Below, piece by piece: positions 1-11,427 of a DNA stretch of 64,000 nt (position 1 is the stretch's first letter; the number at the start of each line of letters is the position of its first letter). The translations under genes and the position numbers were made by a program. The DNA comes from Pseudomonas sp. (GTDB taxonomy: Bacteria > Pseudomonadota > Gammaproteobacteria > Pseudomonadales > Pseudomonadaceae), in assembly GCA_030656145.1 (NCBI GenBank), contig JAUSOF010000009.1, forward strand, positions 24,852-88,851, in the 5' to 3' direction. The notes under the pieces are model-generated. The model was not told the DNA's origin. It did not search any database and was given only the letters and a program-made list of their open reading frames with translations.

Positions 1-447
1 GCGCATATGCATCAGACACACAGGCAAACCGCTGTCTGCCGCTGCATCCAGCGCACCGTCGCGCTGCAACGATCGCACATCATTGATCAGGCCCACCCCG
101 AGCCGGGCAGCTTCACGCATCACAGCCGGCGTCGAGGTATCGACCGAGATAATCACATCCAGCTCAGCAGCAATCGCCTCGATGATTGGCGCAACACGCT
201 CCAGCTCTTCAACAGGCGACACTGCGCGCGCCCCGGGGCGCGTGGATTCACCACCGACATCAATCAAGCTGGCACCAGCACCAACCATCGCCTCGGCATG
301 CCGCAAGGCTGCGTCGCGCCGACCAAAACGACCGCCGTCGGAGAAGGAATCGGGAGTGACATTCAAGATACCCATCACCTGCGGACGGGCCAAATCAAGA
401 AACCGGCTGCCACAGGGCAGCCGGTTCGGGTAGTGCATTACAGACAT
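1..447 (-). CDS. folP: Dihydropteroate synthase, N-terminal part (cut by window edge)
   Basis: Condenses para-aminobenzoate with hydroxymethyl-dihydropterin pyrophosphate in cytosolic folate synthesis; target of sulfonamides. About 149 codons are visible before the gene leaves the left edge. The translation shows the pterin-binding start MGILNVTPDSFSDGG, the GGESTRPGA loop and a VISVDTS segment, all diagnostic of the family. The ATG at 447 lies 8 bp after the ftsH stop, matching the conserved ftsH-folP order of gammaproteobacteria, so it is probably co-transcribed with ftsH. The C-terminal half is outside the window. Confidence 0.95.
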   Translation of the reverse strand, partial: MSVMHYPNRLPCGSRFLDLARPQVMGILNVTPDSFSDGGRFGRRDAALRHAEAMVGAGASLIDVGGESTRPGARAVSPVEELERVAPIIEAIAAELDVIISVDTSTPAVMREAARLGVGLINDVRSLQRDGALDAAADSGLPVCLMHMR

Positions 448-455
448 CTTGATCC

Positions 456-2378
456 TTAATGCTCGGCGGCAGGACCACCGATAGGCTTCTCGGCGCTACC
501 CGTGTCATCCGGGCTGGCAGCTGGCGTACTGGCTTTACCGCCACCAGTCCAGTCGCGCGGCTCACGCGGCTCACGACCATTCATGATCTCTTCGATCTGC
601 TCGGCGTCGATAGTTTCGTACTTCATCAAGGCCTGAGCCATCGCATCGAGCTTGTCGCGATTGTCTTCCAGCAGGCGCTTAGCCGTGCCGTAGCACTGAT
701 CGATGATGCTGCGCACCTCCTGATCAATCACCCTGGCCGTGTCCGCCGAAACATTGGTCTGCTGACTGCCCATGCTACGACCCAGGAAGACCTCACCCTC
801 TTCTTCGGCATACATCAGCGGGCCGAGCTTCTCGGACAAGCCCCACTTGGTCACCATGTTCCGCGCCAACTGAGTGGCCCGCATGATGTCATTCGAGGCA
901 CCGGTGGTCACGCCATCGAAGCCCAAGGTCATCTCTTCAGCGATACGACCACCAAACAGCGAACAGATCTGACTGGTCAGCGCGCGCTTGCTCAGGCTGT
1001 AGCGATCTTCTTCCGGCAGGAACATGGTCACGCCCAGGGCGCGACCGCGCGGAATGATCGACACCTTGTAGACCGGATCGTGCTCAGGCACCAGGCGACC
1101 AACAATTGCATGACCCGCTTCATGGAATGCCGTATTGAGCTTTTCCTTGTCGGACATGACCATGGATTTGCGCTCTGCGCCCATCATGATCTTGTCCTTG
1201 GCCAGCTCGAATTCTTTCATCTCGACCAAGCGCTTACCGGCACGCGCAGCAAACAACGAGGCCTCGTTTACCAGGTTGGCAAGGTCCGCACCGGAGAAAC
1301 CTGGCGTACCGCGCGCAATAACTTCCGGCGCGACATCTTCGCCCATCGGCACCTTGCGCATGTGTACTTTGAGGATCTGTTCGCGGCCACGGATGTCCGG
1401 CAGACCCACTACCACCTGGCGGTCAAACCGACCAGGACGCAGCAGCGCCGGATCGAGCACGTCAGGACGGTTAGTTGCCGCGATGACGATGACACCATCG
1501 TTCATCTCGAAGCCGTCCATCTCAACCAGCAATTGGTTGAGCGTCTGCTCGCGCTCGTCGTGACCACCACCCATACCAGCGCCACGATGGCGACCAACCG
1601 CGTCGATCTCATCGATAAAGATGATGCACGGCGCATGCTTCTTCGCCTGCTCGAACATATCACGCACCCGGGACGCACCAACGCCGACGAACATCTCGAC
1701 GAAGTCCGAGCCGGAAATAGTGAAGAACGGCACTTTGGCTTCACCGGCAACCGCCTTGGCCAGCAAGGTCTTGCCGGTACCCGGCGAGCCAACCATCAGC
1801 ACGCCACGGGGGATACGCCCGCCCAGACGCTGGAACTTGCCTGGGTCACGCAGGAACTCGACCAACTCACCGACTTCCTCCTTGGCCTCGTCGCAACCGG
1901 CGACGTCAGCAAAAGTCGTCTTGACCTGATCTTCCGAGAGCAGGCGTGCCTTGCTCTTACCAAAGCTCATCGGCCCGCCCTTGCCGCCAGCACCGCCCTG
2001 CATCTGGCGCATGAAGAACATGAACACCGCGATGATCACCAGAATCGGGAAGCTGGCAACCAGCAACTGAGTCCAGATGCTCTGCTGCTCCGGCTGCTTG
2101 CCGACTATCTGCACGCTGTTGTCGATCAGGTCCTTCATCAGGCCATTATCCTGAATTGCCGGACGCACGGTCTCGAAGGAAGAACCATCGCCTCGCACAC
2201 CACTGATAATGAAGCCATCAACAGTGACCCGCTGAACCGTGCCGCTTTGAACCTGCTGGATAAACTCCGAGTAATTGAGCTTGTTGGACTCGCTCGGGCT
2301 AGAGAAATTGTTCATCACCGTCACCAAGACAGCGGCGATGATCAGCCACAGGATCAGATTCTTTGCCATGTCGTTCAA
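456..2378 (-). CDS. ftsH: ATP-dependent zinc metalloprotease FtsH
   Basis: Inner-membrane AAA+ protease that degrades misfolded membrane proteins and short-lived regulators. Two N-terminal membrane segments (about residues 5-22 and 104-123) flank a periplasmic domain. The AAA domain has Walker A GSPGTGKT (about 197-204), Walker B FIDEIDA and the SRH region, followed by the zinc site HEAGH (about 419-423). At 640 aa it is full length. The start is ambiguous: a TTG at 2378 has a GAGGG ribosome site 7 nt upstream, while an ATG three codons later gives the commonly annotated MAKNLILW start. It follows rlmE on the same strand after 187 bp and precedes folP. Confidence 0.98.
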   Translation of the reverse strand: MNDMAKNLILWLIIAAVLVTVMNNFSSPSESNKLNYSEFIQQVQSGTVQRVTVDGFIISGVRGDGSSFETVRPAIQDNGLMKDLIDNSVQIVGKQPEQQSIWTQLLVASFPILVIIAVFMFFMRQMQGGAGGKGGPMSFGKSKARLLSEDQVKTTFADVAGCDEAKEEVGELVEFLRDPGKFQRLGGRIPRGVLMVGSPGTGKTLLAKAVAGEAKVPFFTISGSDFVEMFVGVGASRVRDMFEQAKKHAPCIIFIDEIDAVGRHRGAGMGGGHDEREQTLNQLLVEMDGFEMNDGVIVIAATNRPDVLDPALLRPGRFDRQVVVGLPDIRGREQILKVHMRKVPMGEDVAPEVIARGTPGFSGADLANLVNEASLFAARAGKRLVEMKEFELAKDKIMMGAERKSMVMSDKEKLNTAFHEAGHAIVGRLVPEHDPVYKVSIIPRGRALGVTMFLPEEDRYSLSKRALTSQICSLFGGRIAEEMTLGFDGVTTGASNDIMRATQLARNMVTKWGLSEKLGPLMYAEEEGEVFLGRSMGSQQTNVSADTARVIDQEVRSIIDQCYGTAKRLLEDNRDKLDAMAQALMKYETIDAEQIEEIMNGREPREPRDWTGGGKASTPAASPDDTGSAEKPIGGPAAEH

Positions 2379-2565
2379 TTAGCTACCCTCTGAAGCAGGC
2401 CCCGTGCCGAAGCGCACTTCGCATGACGACCAGTTATGTACCGGTCTAACTTACTACACAACACCCACACCTGGCAGGCGCTGTCTGTAACCCTTTATTT
2501 AGCGCCCATAAGTCGCGGCACCCATATCACATAGGACTGACACGCCAGCCCTTGGTTGCATACCG

Positions 2566-3189
2566 CTAGCCGCCACGAAAACTGCGGCCGAGCATGTATT
2601 GCTCCCGCGAGCGATCACGCGAAGACAACGGCTTGCGCATCTGCACTTTGTCGAACATTTCGCGCACCTGCTTGTGGTACAGATCGAAACCCTCGCCATG
2701 AAAAATCTTGATCAGGAAATCGCCGCCCGGACGCAGCACGCGCCCAGCCAAATCCAGCGCCAGCTCGCACAGGTACATGGCACGCGCCTGATCAGACGTC
2801 CTTACACCACTCATATTGGGGGCCATATCGGAAATCACAAGGTCCACCGGATTACCGCCAATCGCCTCGAGAATCTGCGCGAACACCGCATCGTCGGTGA
2901 AGTCACCCTGAATGAAGGTGACATCTGGAATGCTATCCATCTCCAGGATGTCGGACGCGATCAGGGTTCCCTTGTCACCAATCAACCGACTGGTGACCTG
3001 CGACCAGCCGCCTGGCGCAGCGCCAAGGTCGACCACGGTCATGCCCGGGCGCAGGATGCGATCCTTTTCCTGGACTTCCAGCAGTTTGTAGCTGGCGCGC
3101 GAGCGATAGCCTTCCTTTTGCGCCATTTTGACGTAAGGGTCATCGAAATGCTCTTTCAGCCAACGCAGGCTGGTCTTGGAACGGGCCAC
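2566..3189 (-). CDS. rlmE: 23S rRNA 2'-O-methyltransferase RlmE (FtsJ)
   Basis: Methylates the ribose of U2552 in the ribosomal A-loop using S-adenosylmethionine; a heat-shock protein in E. coli. The 207-aa length is normal. The Rossmann SAM site [13 protein letters not shown] sits near residues 52-64, with the conserved SDMAPNMSG segment and the IKIFHGEG segment containing the catalytic lysine. Translation starts at a GTG (protein [10 protein letters not shown]). The rlmE-ftsH order is conserved in proteobacteria. It diverges from yhbY across about 100 bp. Confidence 0.96.
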   Translation of the reverse strand: MARSKTSLRWLKEHFDDPYVKMAQKEGYRSRASYKLLEVQEKDRILRPGMTVVDLGAAPGGWSQVTSRLIGDKGTLIASDILEMDSIPDVTFIQGDFTDDAVFAQILEAIGGNPVDLVISDMAPNMSGVRTSDQARAMYLCELALDLAGRVLRPGGDFLIKIFHGEGFDLYHKQVREMFDKVQMRKPLSSRDRSREQYMLGRSFRGG

Positions 3190-3292
3190 GCAATACCTCG
3201 AATTGTGCAGAGCATGAATATCTGGGCGGCGACGAAGGCGCTCGGGTAAACTGATCGCCGTTTTTTACCAGATTAAATGCAGGAATCAGATT

Positions 3293-3604
3293 ATGCCGCT
3301 CACTCAAGAGCAGAAGAAACAATTCAAATCTATCGGCCACCACCTGAAACCCGTATTGATCGTGGCTGACAATGGTTTGACCGAAGGCGTACTGGCCGAA
3401 CTGGAGCGCGCCCTGAGCGACCATGAGCTGATTAAAATACAGCTACGCATCGTTGAACGCGAAAGTCGCCTTGCGGCCATTAACGCGCTGTGCAAAACCG
3501 GTCGTGCCGACTTGGTGCAGGTCATCGGCAAGATGGCGTTGATTTACCGCAAGAACCCCAAGGTCAATAAAAACCTGTCTAACGTCCACCGCCATCACGG
3601 CTGA
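3293..3604 (+). CDS. yhbY: CRM-domain ribosome-assembly RNA-binding protein YhbY
   Basis: Small cytosolic RNA-binding protein associated with pre-50S ribosomal particles. The 103-residue product is a single CRM domain (alpha-beta-alpha-beta-beta fold) with the family opening LTQEQKKQFKSIGHHLKPV and the basic C-terminal segment RKNPKVNK. It is transcribed divergently from rlmE, the arrangement seen in Pseudomonas and Escherichia, and converges on the membrane-protein gene at 3649. Confidence 0.95.
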   Translation: MPLTQEQKKQFKSIGHHLKPVLIVADNGLTEGVLAELERALSDHELIKIQLRIVERESRLAAINALCKTGRADLVQVIGKMALIYRKNPKVNKNLSNVHRHHG

Positions 3605-3605
3605 C

Positions 3606-3651
3606 AGCTTCAAGCTGCACGCTTCTTGCCTGACTTGAAGCTTGCAGCTTA
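3606..3651. terminator. Inverted-repeat region between convergent yhbY and DUF4149-like gene
   Basis: AGCTTCAAG at 3606-3614 pairs with CTTGAAGCT at 3634-3642, and AAGCTGCA at 3612-3619 can alternatively pair with TGCAGCTT at 3644-3651. The position between two convergent genes suggests a bidirectional terminator or a dispersed Pseudomonas hairpin repeat. There is no clean T tract. Confidence 0.35.
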
Positions 3652-4083
3652 ACGCTTGCTGTTGCCCGGCACCGGCTGCAGCACGAGTAGCAGCCCGCAA
3701 AACGCCATCACCAAGTAGCTGAACATCAGCCAAAGCCCGCCGCCAAACCCAAAATGGCGCACCGCAAAGTAACTTGCCGCCATCACCAGCACGGTCAATA
3801 GCAGCTGGCCGCGCATATCGCACCACAGACTGGCAAAACGCTCAGCACGTATCAGCACCAACATTTGCAGCACCGCGCAAACCCCTGCCAGCCCTACCAG
3901 CAGAGGGCGAACGACGCCGGCAATTTCCTCGACCAATAATGGCGCCAAACCCAGCTTGGCGATCGCCGGCAGCAGCAGAAAATGCAGCAGCCAAAGGCCG
4001 CCAACCCAGAATGTCTGGGCCAGCAGCCAGCTTATCGCTCCAGCATTTAGCGTGCCGGACCTAGATATGGCGAACCTCGACAA
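3649..4083 (-). CDS. Small multi-pass membrane protein, DUF4149-like
   Basis: Function unknown. The 144-residue protein has about four hydrophobic segments, with tryptophan-rich membrane starts such as [16 protein letters not shown], like the DUF4149 proteins found downstream of greA in Pseudomonas. The only reasonable start is a TTG at 4083, which lies inside the end of greA (overlap about 23 bp), suggesting translational coupling as the last gene of the carA-carB-greA run. No in-frame ATG exists near the N-terminus, so the exact start is uncertain. Confidence 0.75.
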   Translation of the reverse strand: MSRFAISRSGTLNAGAISWLLAQTFWVGGLWLLHFLLLPAIAKLGLAPLLVEEIAGVVRPLLVGLAGVCAVLQMLVLIRAERFASLWCDMRGQLLLTVLVMAASYFAVRHFGFGGGLWLMFSYLVMAFCGLLLVLQPVPGNSKR

Positions 4084-4537
4084 TCTCGTACTCGACGATG
4101 CCGCTCGGGGTCTTTACAACCACTACATCGCCTTCTTCCTTGCCGACCAGCGCACGAGCGATAGGCGAGCCTACCGACAGCTTGCCGAGCCTGATATCGG
4201 CCTCGTCTTCGCCAACGATCTGGTACGTCACGCTCTCGCTGGTTTCGACATTGGCGATTTCCACCGTGGTGCCGAAAATAACCTTGCCGGTGTGCTCAAT
4301 GCTGGTGACATCGATGACCACCGCGTTCTGCAGCCGCCCCTCGATATCACGAACCCGCGCCTCGACCATGCCCTGCTGTTCGCGGGCAGCATGGTATTCG
4401 GCGTTTTCCTTGAGGTCACCCAGCTCACGGGCGGTGCCAATATCCTGGCTAAGCTTGGGCCGCACCACCTTGGTCAGGTGCGCCAGCTCTTCTTCCAGGG
4501 CGCGCGCGCCCTGGACGGTCATCGGGTACTTAGTCAT
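4061..4537 (-). CDS. greA: Transcription elongation factor GreA
   Basis: Enters the secondary channel of backtracked RNA polymerase and stimulates cleavage of the transcript 3' end. The 158-aa length is exact for the family. The N-terminal coiled coil carries the tip acidic residues in the segment [16 protein letters not shown], followed by the FKBP-like C-terminal domain with [15 protein letters not shown]. Its ATG overlaps the carB stop by 4 bp (ATGA), so it is translated from the car transcript; the carB-greA pairing is typical of Pseudomonas. Confidence 0.98.
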   Translation of the reverse strand: MTKYPMTVQGARALEEELAHLTKVVRPKLSQDIGTARELGDLKENAEYHAAREQQGMVEARVRDIEGRLQNAVVIDVTSIEHTGKVIFGTTVEIANVETSESVTYQIVGEDEADIRLGKLSVGSPIARALVGKEEGDVVVVKTPSGIVEYEIVEVRHI

Positions 4538-7500
4538 GCTTTAATTCCCGCGTGGAGATCCTGCAAGCGGCGCACAGTCTTCTCAGGGCCGAACTTGAGC
4601 GCTTCACAAATCGCCTCGCCAGCCGCCAACGTCGTGGTGCAGCAGATGCGATGCTGTAGCGCATTACGCCGAATGGAATAGGAGTCGGCAATCGACTGAC
4701 GGCCTTCGGTGGTATTGATGATCAGGGTGACTTCGTCATTCTTGATCATGTCGACCACATGAGGACGCCCCTCGGTCACTTTGTTTACGCGCCGTACTGG
4801 CAAGCCGGCCGCCTCGATCACCTTGGCGGTGCCCGACGTGGCAACCACCTCAAAACCCAGCTCAATCAGATTACGCGCCAACTCGGCCACCAAGGGCTTG
4901 TCGTCATCGCGCACACTGATAAAGGCACAGCCGCTATTGGGCAGGATTTCACTGGCGCCCAACTGGGCCTTGGCAAACGCCTCACCGAAGGTGTCGCCAA
5001 CGCCCATGACTTCGCCGGTCGATTTCATTTCCGGACCAAGGATCGGGTCGACGCCAGGGAACTTGGCGAAGGGGAATACCGCCTCCTTGACGCTGTAGAA
5101 GTTCGGAATGATTTCCTGGGTAAAGCCGACTTCGGCCAGGGTCTTGCCGGCCATCACCCGGGCACCGAGCATGGCCAGGGAGATGCCGATGCACTTGGAG
5201 ACGAACGGCACGGTACGCGAGGCGCGCGGATTGACTTCAATGACGAAGATATCCTCGCCCTGCACGGCCATCTGTACGTTCATCAGGCCAATCACACCGA
5301 GCTCCAGGGCCATTTTCTTGACCTGGTCGCGGATTTCGTCCTGGATATGCGCCGGCAGCGAATACGGCGGCAACGAGCAGGCCGAGTCACCGGAGTGCAC
5401 GCCCGCCTGCTCGATGTGCTGCATGATCGCGCCAATCACCACGGTCTCGCCGTCGCTAATGGCATCGATATCGACTTCGATGGCGCAGTTGAGGAAGTGG
5501 TCGAGCAGCACCGGGCTGTCGTTGGACACTTTCACCGCTTCGCGCATGTAGCGCTTGAGCTCTTCTTCCTGGTAGACGATTTCCATCGCCCGACCGCCCA
5601 AGACATAAGACGGACGCACCACCAGCGGATAACCGATGACCTTGGACGCCGCCAGGGCTTCGTCTTCGCTGCGCGCAGTGGCATTGGCCGGCTGACGCAA
5701 GCCCAGGCGCTGCACCATCTGCTGGAAACGCTCGCGGTCTTCGGCGCGATCGATCGCCTCGGGGCTGGTGCCGATGATCGGCACACCGGCTTCTTCCAGG
5801 GCGCGACAGATTTTCAGCGGGGTTTGCCCGCCGTACTGCACGATCACACCCTTGGGCTGTTCGACGCGGACGATTTCCAGTACGTCTTCCAGGGTAACCG
5901 GCTCGAAATACAGACGGTCGGAGGTGTCGTAGTCGGTGGATACAGTTTCCGGGTTGCAATTGACCATGATGGTCTCGTAACCGTCTTCACGCAGTGCCAG
6001 AGCGGCATGCACGCAGCAGTAGTCGAATTCGATACCCTGACCGATACGATTCGGCCCGCCACCCAGAATCATGATCTTGTCACGGGTCGACGGCGCAGCC
6101 TCGCACTCTTCCTCATAGGTCGAATACATGTAGGCGGTGTCGCTGGCGAACTCGGCAGCGCAGGTGTCGACGCGCTTGTAGACCGGCAGCACCTTGAGCT
6201 TGTGGCGATGACTACGCAGGCTCTTCTCTGACACACCCAGCAGCTTGGCCAGACGCACATCGGAGAAACCCTTGCGCTTGAGCTTGTACATCAGGTCGCG
6301 GTCAATGCTGGCCAGACCCATGGTCTTGATCTTTTCCTCGTCCTTGACCAGGTCTTCGATCTGCACCAGGAACCACTCGTCAATCCGAGTCAGCTCGAAC
6401 ACTTCGGCAACCGTCTTGCCCGCACGGAAGGCGTCAGCCAGGTACCAGATGCGGTCGGCACCCGGCACGATCAACTCGCGCCGGAGGGTGCTTTCTGCAT
6501 CCGGATCATTCAGATCAAGCATTGGATCGAAGCCCGAAACACCAACTTCAAGGCCACGCAACGCTTTCTGCATGGACTCCTGGAAGGTACGGCCGATGGC
6601 CATGACCTCACCGACAGATTTCATCTGCGTGGTCAGGCGGGCGTCGGCCTTGGGGAATTTCTCGAAGGCGAAACGCGGGATCTTGGTCACGACATAGTCG
6701 ATGGCCGGCTCGAACGATGCCGGAGTGCGGCCACCAGTAATGTCGTTGCTCAGTTCGTCGAGGGTGTAACCCACGGCCAGCTTGGCGGCGATTCTGGCGA
6801 TCGGGAAGCCGGTAGCCTTGGAGGCCAGCGCCGAGGAACGCGACACGCGCGGGTTCATCTCGATGACCACCATGCGGCCTGTATTGGGGCAGATACCAAA
6901 CTGCACATTGGAGCCGCCGGTTTCCACACCAATCTCGCGCAGCACTGCCAGCGAGGCGTTACGCAGAATCTGGTATTCCTTGTCGGTCAGGGTTTGCGCT
7001 GGCGCCACGGTGATCGAGTCGCCGGTATGCACGCCCATCGGGTCGAAGTTTTCGATGGCACAGACGATGATGCAGTTGTCGTTATTATCGCGAACGACCT
7101 CCATCTCGTACTCTTTCCAGCCGATCAGCGATTCGTCGATCAACAACTCGCTGGTCGGCGACAGATCGATGCCACGGGCGCAGATCTCCTCGAACTCTTC
7201 ACGGTTGTAGGCAATACCGCCGCCGGTGCCGCCCATGGTGAAGGACGGACGAATGATGCAGGGAAAGCCGACTTTATCGAGAACGACGTAGGCTTCTTCC
7301 ATGTTGTGGGCGATGCCGGAAACCGGACAAGCCAGACCGATGTCTTTCATCGCCTTGTCGAAGCGCGAACGGTCTTCGGCCTTGTCGATGGTGTCGGCGT
7401 TAGCACCGATCATCTCCACACCAAACTTTTCCAGGACGCCGTGCTTTTCCAGGTCCAGGGCGCAGTTAAGCGCGGTCTGCCCACCCATGGTCGGCAGCAG

Positions 7501-7755
7501 GGCGTCCGGGCGCTCCTTCTCGATGATCTTGGCCACGGTCGACCACTTGATCGGCTCGATATAGGTGGCATCGGCCATGTCCGGGTCGGTCATGATGGTG
7601 GCGGGGTTGGAGTTCACCAGGATGACGCGGTAACCCTCCTCGCGCAGAGCCTTACAGGCCTGGGCACCGGAATAGTCGAACTCGCAGGCCTGGCCGATTA
7701 CGATCGGGCCAGCACCGAGGATCAGGATGCTCTTAATGTCTGTACGTTTTGGCAT
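4534..7755 (-). CDS. carB: Carbamoyl-phosphate synthase large subunit
   Basis: Makes carbamoyl phosphate from bicarbonate, ammonia (passed by tunnel from CarA) and two ATP, feeding arginine and pyrimidine synthesis. The 1073-aa protein holds two homologous ATP-grasp halves (each beginning with a nucleotide-binding motif such as [19 protein letters not shown] and [18 protein letters not shown]), a central oligomerisation domain and a C-terminal MGS-like allosteric domain containing ATSGTAKVI. Length and motif spacing match the Pseudomonas enzyme. It follows carA after a 171-bp gap that has a short GC-rich hairpin but no recognised gene. Confidence 0.98.
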   Translation of the reverse strand: MPKRTDIKSILILGAGPIVIGQACEFDYSGAQACKALREEGYRVILVNSNPATIMTDPDMADATYIEPIKWSTVAKIIEKERPDALLPTMGGQTALNCALDLEKHGVLEKFGVEMIGANADTIDKAEDRSRFDKAMKDIGLACPVSGIAHNMEEAYVVLDKVGFPCIIRPSFTMGGTGGGIAYNREEFEEICARGIDLSPTSELLIDESLIGWKEYEMEVVRDNNDNCIIVCAIENFDPMGVHTGDSITVAPAQTLTDKEYQILRNASLAVLREIGVETGGSNVQFGICPNTGRMVVIEMNPRVSRSSALASKATGFPIARIAAKLAVGYTLDELSNDITGGRTPASFEPAIDYVVTKIPRFAFEKFPKADARLTTQMKSVGEVMAIGRTFQESMQKALRGLEVGVSGFDPMLDLNDPDAESTLRRELIVPGADRIWYLADAFRAGKTVAEVFELTRIDEWFLVQIEDLVKDEEKIKTMGLASIDRDLMYKLKRKGFSDVRLAKLLGVSEKSLRSHRHKLKVLPVYKRVDTCAAEFASDTAYMYSTYEEECEAAPSTRDKIMILGGGPNRIGQGIEFDYCCVHAALALREDGYETIMVNCNPETVSTDYDTSDRLYFEPVTLEDVLEIVRVEQPKGVIVQYGGQTPLKICRALEEAGVPIIGTSPEAIDRAEDRERFQQMVQRLGLRQPANATARSEDEALAASKVIGYPLVVRPSYVLGGRAMEIVYQEEELKRYMREAVKVSNDSPVLLDHFLNCAIEVDIDAISDGETVVIGAIMQHIEQAGVHSGDSACSLPPYSLPAHIQDEIRDQVKKMALELGVIGLMNVQMAVQGEDIFVIEVNPRASRTVPFVSKCIGISLAMLGARVMAGKTLAEVGFTQEIIPNFYSVKEAVFPFAKFPGVDPILGPEMKSTGEVMGVGDTFGEAFAKAQLGASEILPNSGCAFISVRDDDKPLVAELARNLIELGFEVVATSGTAKVIEAAGLPVRRVNKVTEGRPHVVDMIKNDEVTLIINTTEGRQSIADSYSIRRNALQHRICCTTTLAAGEAICEALKFGPEKTVRRLQDLHAGIKA

Positions 7756-7926
7756 GGTATCTACTCGAATCCTTGGGGCAGCCGGCGAGACATCTTGAGG
7801 CTACTGCACCGCTAAAGCTGCACTGCGCGGCACTCACCGTCTCACCGTACTGCAATCTACTGTCTCGTCGTTGCATTCCGGGCGCCTTGCCCAGGCGCCG
7901 CTCGCTACACACTCCAGACGACTCGT

Positions 7927-9075
7927 CTATTTGCGCTTGGCCATCGCTTCAATGAAGCGGTCGAACAGTGGCGCCACATCGGCTGGACCAGGGCTCGCCT
8001 CGGGGTGACCCTGGAAGCTGAACGCATTTTTGTCGGTGCGCTCGATGCCTTGCAGGGAGCCGTCGAACAGCGACTTGTGGATCGCCCGAAGGTTGCTTGG
8101 CAGACTGGCTTCATCCACGGCGAAACCGTGGTTCTGGCTGGTGATCATCACCACACCGCTGTCCAGATCCTGCACCGGGTGGTTGGCGCCGTGATGGCCG
8201 TGACCCATCTTCAGGGTCTTGGCGCCGGAGGCCAGAGCCAGCAGCTGGTGGCCAAGGCAGATGCCGAATACCGGAATTTCAGTTTCCAACACGTCTTTGA
8301 TCGCAGCAATGGCGTAATCGCATGGCTCCGGATCACCAGGACCGTTTGACAAGAACACGCCATCAGGATTCAGCGCCAACACGTCGGCAGCGGGCGTTTG
8401 CGCCGGCACCACTGTCACCCGGCAGCCACGCTCAACCAGCATGCGCAAGATGTTCCACTTGACCCCATAGTCATAAGCCACCACGTGGTACTTCAGCTCG
8501 CTAGCTGGAATTTCCAGATGGTTATCACCCTGCAGATTCCACACCGTAGAGCGCCACTCGTAGGGCTTGGCACAGCTGACCACTTTGGCCAGGTCCATGC
8601 CCTTGAGGCCTGGAAAGCTGCGCGCCAGCTCCAGGGCTTTCTCGTCGGTGGCGTCATCACCGACCAGAATGCAGCCATTCTGCGAACCTTTCTCACGCAG
8701 AATGCGGGTCAGGCGACGGGTATCGATGCCGGCGATGGCGACCGTACCGTTTTCTTTCAGGTACTCATCCAGCGGCTGCTTGCTGCGCCAGTTACTGGCG
8801 ATAAGCGGCAGATCGCGAATGATCAAACCGGCAGCCCAGACCCGATCGGACTCGGCATCTTCCGGCGTGGTGCCGGTATTGCCGATGTGCGGATAGGTCA
8901 GGGTAACGATTTGCTGGGCATAGGAAGGATCGGTGAGGATTTCCTGATAGCCGGTCATGGCGGTGTTGAAAACCACCTCTCCAATAGTTTGGCCATCGGC
9001 ACCGATGGCCTCGCCGCGAAAAATGCTGCCATCAGCAAGGGCCAGAATGGCAGGTTTAAGGGCTGGCTTACTCAA
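7927..9075 (-). CDS. carA: Carbamoyl-phosphate synthase small (glutaminase) subunit
   Basis: Hydrolyses glutamine and passes ammonia to CarB. A TTG start at 9075 is preferred: an upstream GGAGG lies 6-7 nt before it and the product then begins [16 protein letters not shown], as in other CarA proteins. The open frame runs further upstream to 9147 but those residues do not resemble CarA. The 382-aa protein has the CarA N-terminal domain and a class I glutamine amidotransferase domain with nucleophile Cys273 in FGICLGHQ and the His/Glu pair in [11 protein letters not shown] near the end. Confidence 0.96.
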   Translation of the reverse strand: MSKPALKPAILALADGSIFRGEAIGADGQTIGEVVFNTAMTGYQEILTDPSYAQQIVTLTYPHIGNTGTTPEDAESDRVWAAGLIIRDLPLIASNWRSKQPLDEYLKENGTVAIAGIDTRRLTRILREKGSQNGCILVGDDATDEKALELARSFPGLKGMDLAKVVSCAKPYEWRSTVWNLQGDNHLEIPASELKYHVVAYDYGVKWNILRMLVERGCRVTVVPAQTPAADVLALNPDGVFLSNGPGDPEPCDYAIAAIKDVLETEIPVFGICLGHQLLALASGAKTLKMGHGHHGANHPVQDLDSGVVMITSQNHGFAVDEASLPSNLRAIHKSLFDGSLQGIERTDKNAFSFQGHPEASPGPADVAPLFDRFIEAMAKRK

Positions 9076-9117
9076 GAAAACCTCCGTAGATAAAAGCTTG
9101 AAGCAAACGCAGATTGT

Positions 9118-9157
9118 AAAAAAGCGGGATGACGTACCGACCGTCACCCCGCTTTTT
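9118..9157. terminator. Strong hairpin with flanking A/T tracts between dapB and carA
   Basis: A tract of A residues plus GCGGG pairs with CCCGC plus a T tract around an inner GACG/CGTC extension, giving a long nearly perfect stem. On the minus strand it reads as an intrinsic terminator downstream of dapB and about 40 bp before the carA start, so it could either end dapB transcription or act as an attenuator for carAB. The sequence alone does not separate these. Confidence 0.75.
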
Positions 9158-9285
9158 TATATGATTCATTCTGCGCAACTTTTAGTGGACACACTAAAGC
9201 GGGAAGCCTACAGGAAAGTGCCTTTTTGGTCCACCGCCAAATGCGATTTACTCCTAGCCAGAATGAGAGTGTCCGACGAACCGCC

Positions 9286-10173
<888 letters not shown>

Positions 10174-10177
10174 TTAT

Positions 10178-11305
10178 TCACACGTCGCCAAAGAAGCGCT
10201 TCACACCCTCAAACCAACCACTGGCCTTCGGCGAATGCCGGGTATCGCCTTGCAGGGTCTTGCGAAACTCTTCAAGCAGCTCGCGCTGACGCCGATCCAG
10301 GCTGACCGGGGTTTCTAGCGCCACCCGACACATCAGGTCGCCAGCACCGCCACCGCGCACCGGCGCCACGCCTTTACCGCGCAAACGGAACAGCTTGCCG
10401 GTCTGCGTGCCTTCCGGAATCTTCAGCTTGACCCGGCCATCCAGGGTCGGCACTTCGAGCTCGCCGCCCAACGCCGCATCGGCGAAGCTGATCGGCACCT
10501 CGCAATACAAGTGCTTGCCGTCGCGCTGGAAGATCGCGTGCTCACGCACATTGACCACCACATACAGGTCGCCCGCAGGACCACCCATCGCGCCCGCCTC
10601 GCCTTCGCCGGACAGACGAATACGGTCACCGGTATCGACACCAGGCGGCACCTTCACCGACAGGGTCTTGTGCTCCTCCACTCGACCATGACCATGACAA
10701 GATCCGCACGGGTCGGTAATCATCTTGCCGCTGCCATGGCAACGCGGGCAGGTCTGCTGCACCGAGAAGAAGCCCTGCTGCATGCGCACCTGACCGATAC
10801 CGCCGCAGGTGGTACAGGTCACAGGCGAGGTGCCTTTCTTCGCACCAGAGCCTTCGCAGACTTTGCAATTGACCAGGGTCGGCACACGGATATTGACCGT
10901 AGTACCGCGCACAGCCTCTTCCAGATCAAGCTCCAGGGTGTAGCGCAAATCGCTGCCACGCTGGGCACCGCCACGCTGACCGCCACGACCGCCCGCGCCG
11001 CCGAAGAAGTCGCTGAACACATCACCGAAAATATCGGAGAAGTTGGCTCCACCCGGACCACCGCCGCCGCCCATCTGCGGATCTACACCGGCATGGCCGT
11101 ACTGGTCGTAGGCCGCACGCTTGCCGGCATCAGACAATACTTCGTAGGCCTCGTTGGCATCCTTGAACATATCTTCCGACGCTTTATCGTCGGGATTACG
11201 GTCCGGGTGGTGCTTCATCGCCAGGCGCCGGTAAGCCTTTTTCAGCTCCGCTTCGCTCGCGCCGCGCTCGACACCCAGCACTTCGTAATAGTCACGTTTA
11301 GCCAT
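10178..11305 (-). CDS. dnaJ: Chaperone protein DnaJ
   Basis: Hsp40 co-chaperone that delivers unfolded substrates to DnaK and triggers its ATPase. The 375-aa protein has the J domain with the HPD tripeptide ([10 protein letters not shown], about residues 32-41), a Gly/Phe-rich linker, four zinc-binding CxxCxGxG-type repeats ([32 protein letters not shown]) and the C-terminal substrate domain. It follows dnaK after 122 bp containing a hairpin repeat. Confidence 0.98.
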   Translation of the reverse strand: MAKRDYYEVLGVERGASEAELKKAYRRLAMKHHPDRNPDDKASEDMFKDANEAYEVLSDAGKRAAYDQYGHAGVDPQMGGGGGPGGANFSDIFGDVFSDFFGGAGGRGGQRGGAQRGSDLRYTLELDLEEAVRGTTVNIRVPTLVNCKVCEGSGAKKGTSPVTCTTCGGIGQVRMQQGFFSVQQTCPRCHGSGKMITDPCGSCHGHGRVEEHKTLSVKVPPGVDTGDRIRLSGEGEAGAMGGPAGDLYVVVNVREHAIFQRDGKHLYCEVPISFADAALGGELEVPTLDGRVKLKIPEGTQTGKLFRLRGKGVAPVRGGGAGDLMCRVALETPVSLDRRQRELLEEFRKTLQGDTRHSPKASGWFEGVKRFFGDV

Positions 11306-11346
11306 AAGTCTTCAACACCTTGAAATCGTCTACTCCAGACACGCAA

Positions 11347-11368
11347 ACGCGGGAGCAAGCTCCCGCGT
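11347..11368. repeat. REP-like hairpin between dnaK and dnaJ
   Basis: ACGCGGGAG at 11347-11355 and CTCCCGCGT at 11360-11368 form a perfect 9-bp stem with a CAAG loop. The core resembles Pseudomonas repetitive extragenic palindromes. It sits in the dnaK-dnaJ intergenic space and could stabilise or partly terminate the dnaK message. Confidence 0.6.
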
Positions 11369-11427
11369 GGCGGATCGTGCCGAACGCAACTTGCGTCGCG
11401 CCTGGCCAGAGCGGTATAAGCTCGCGC

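Noticed and set aside
459..2393. Long open frame of 644 codons antisense to ftsH
   Set aside because: It mirrors a clear FtsH gene on the other strand, has no family resemblance and arises from GC-rich codon bias.
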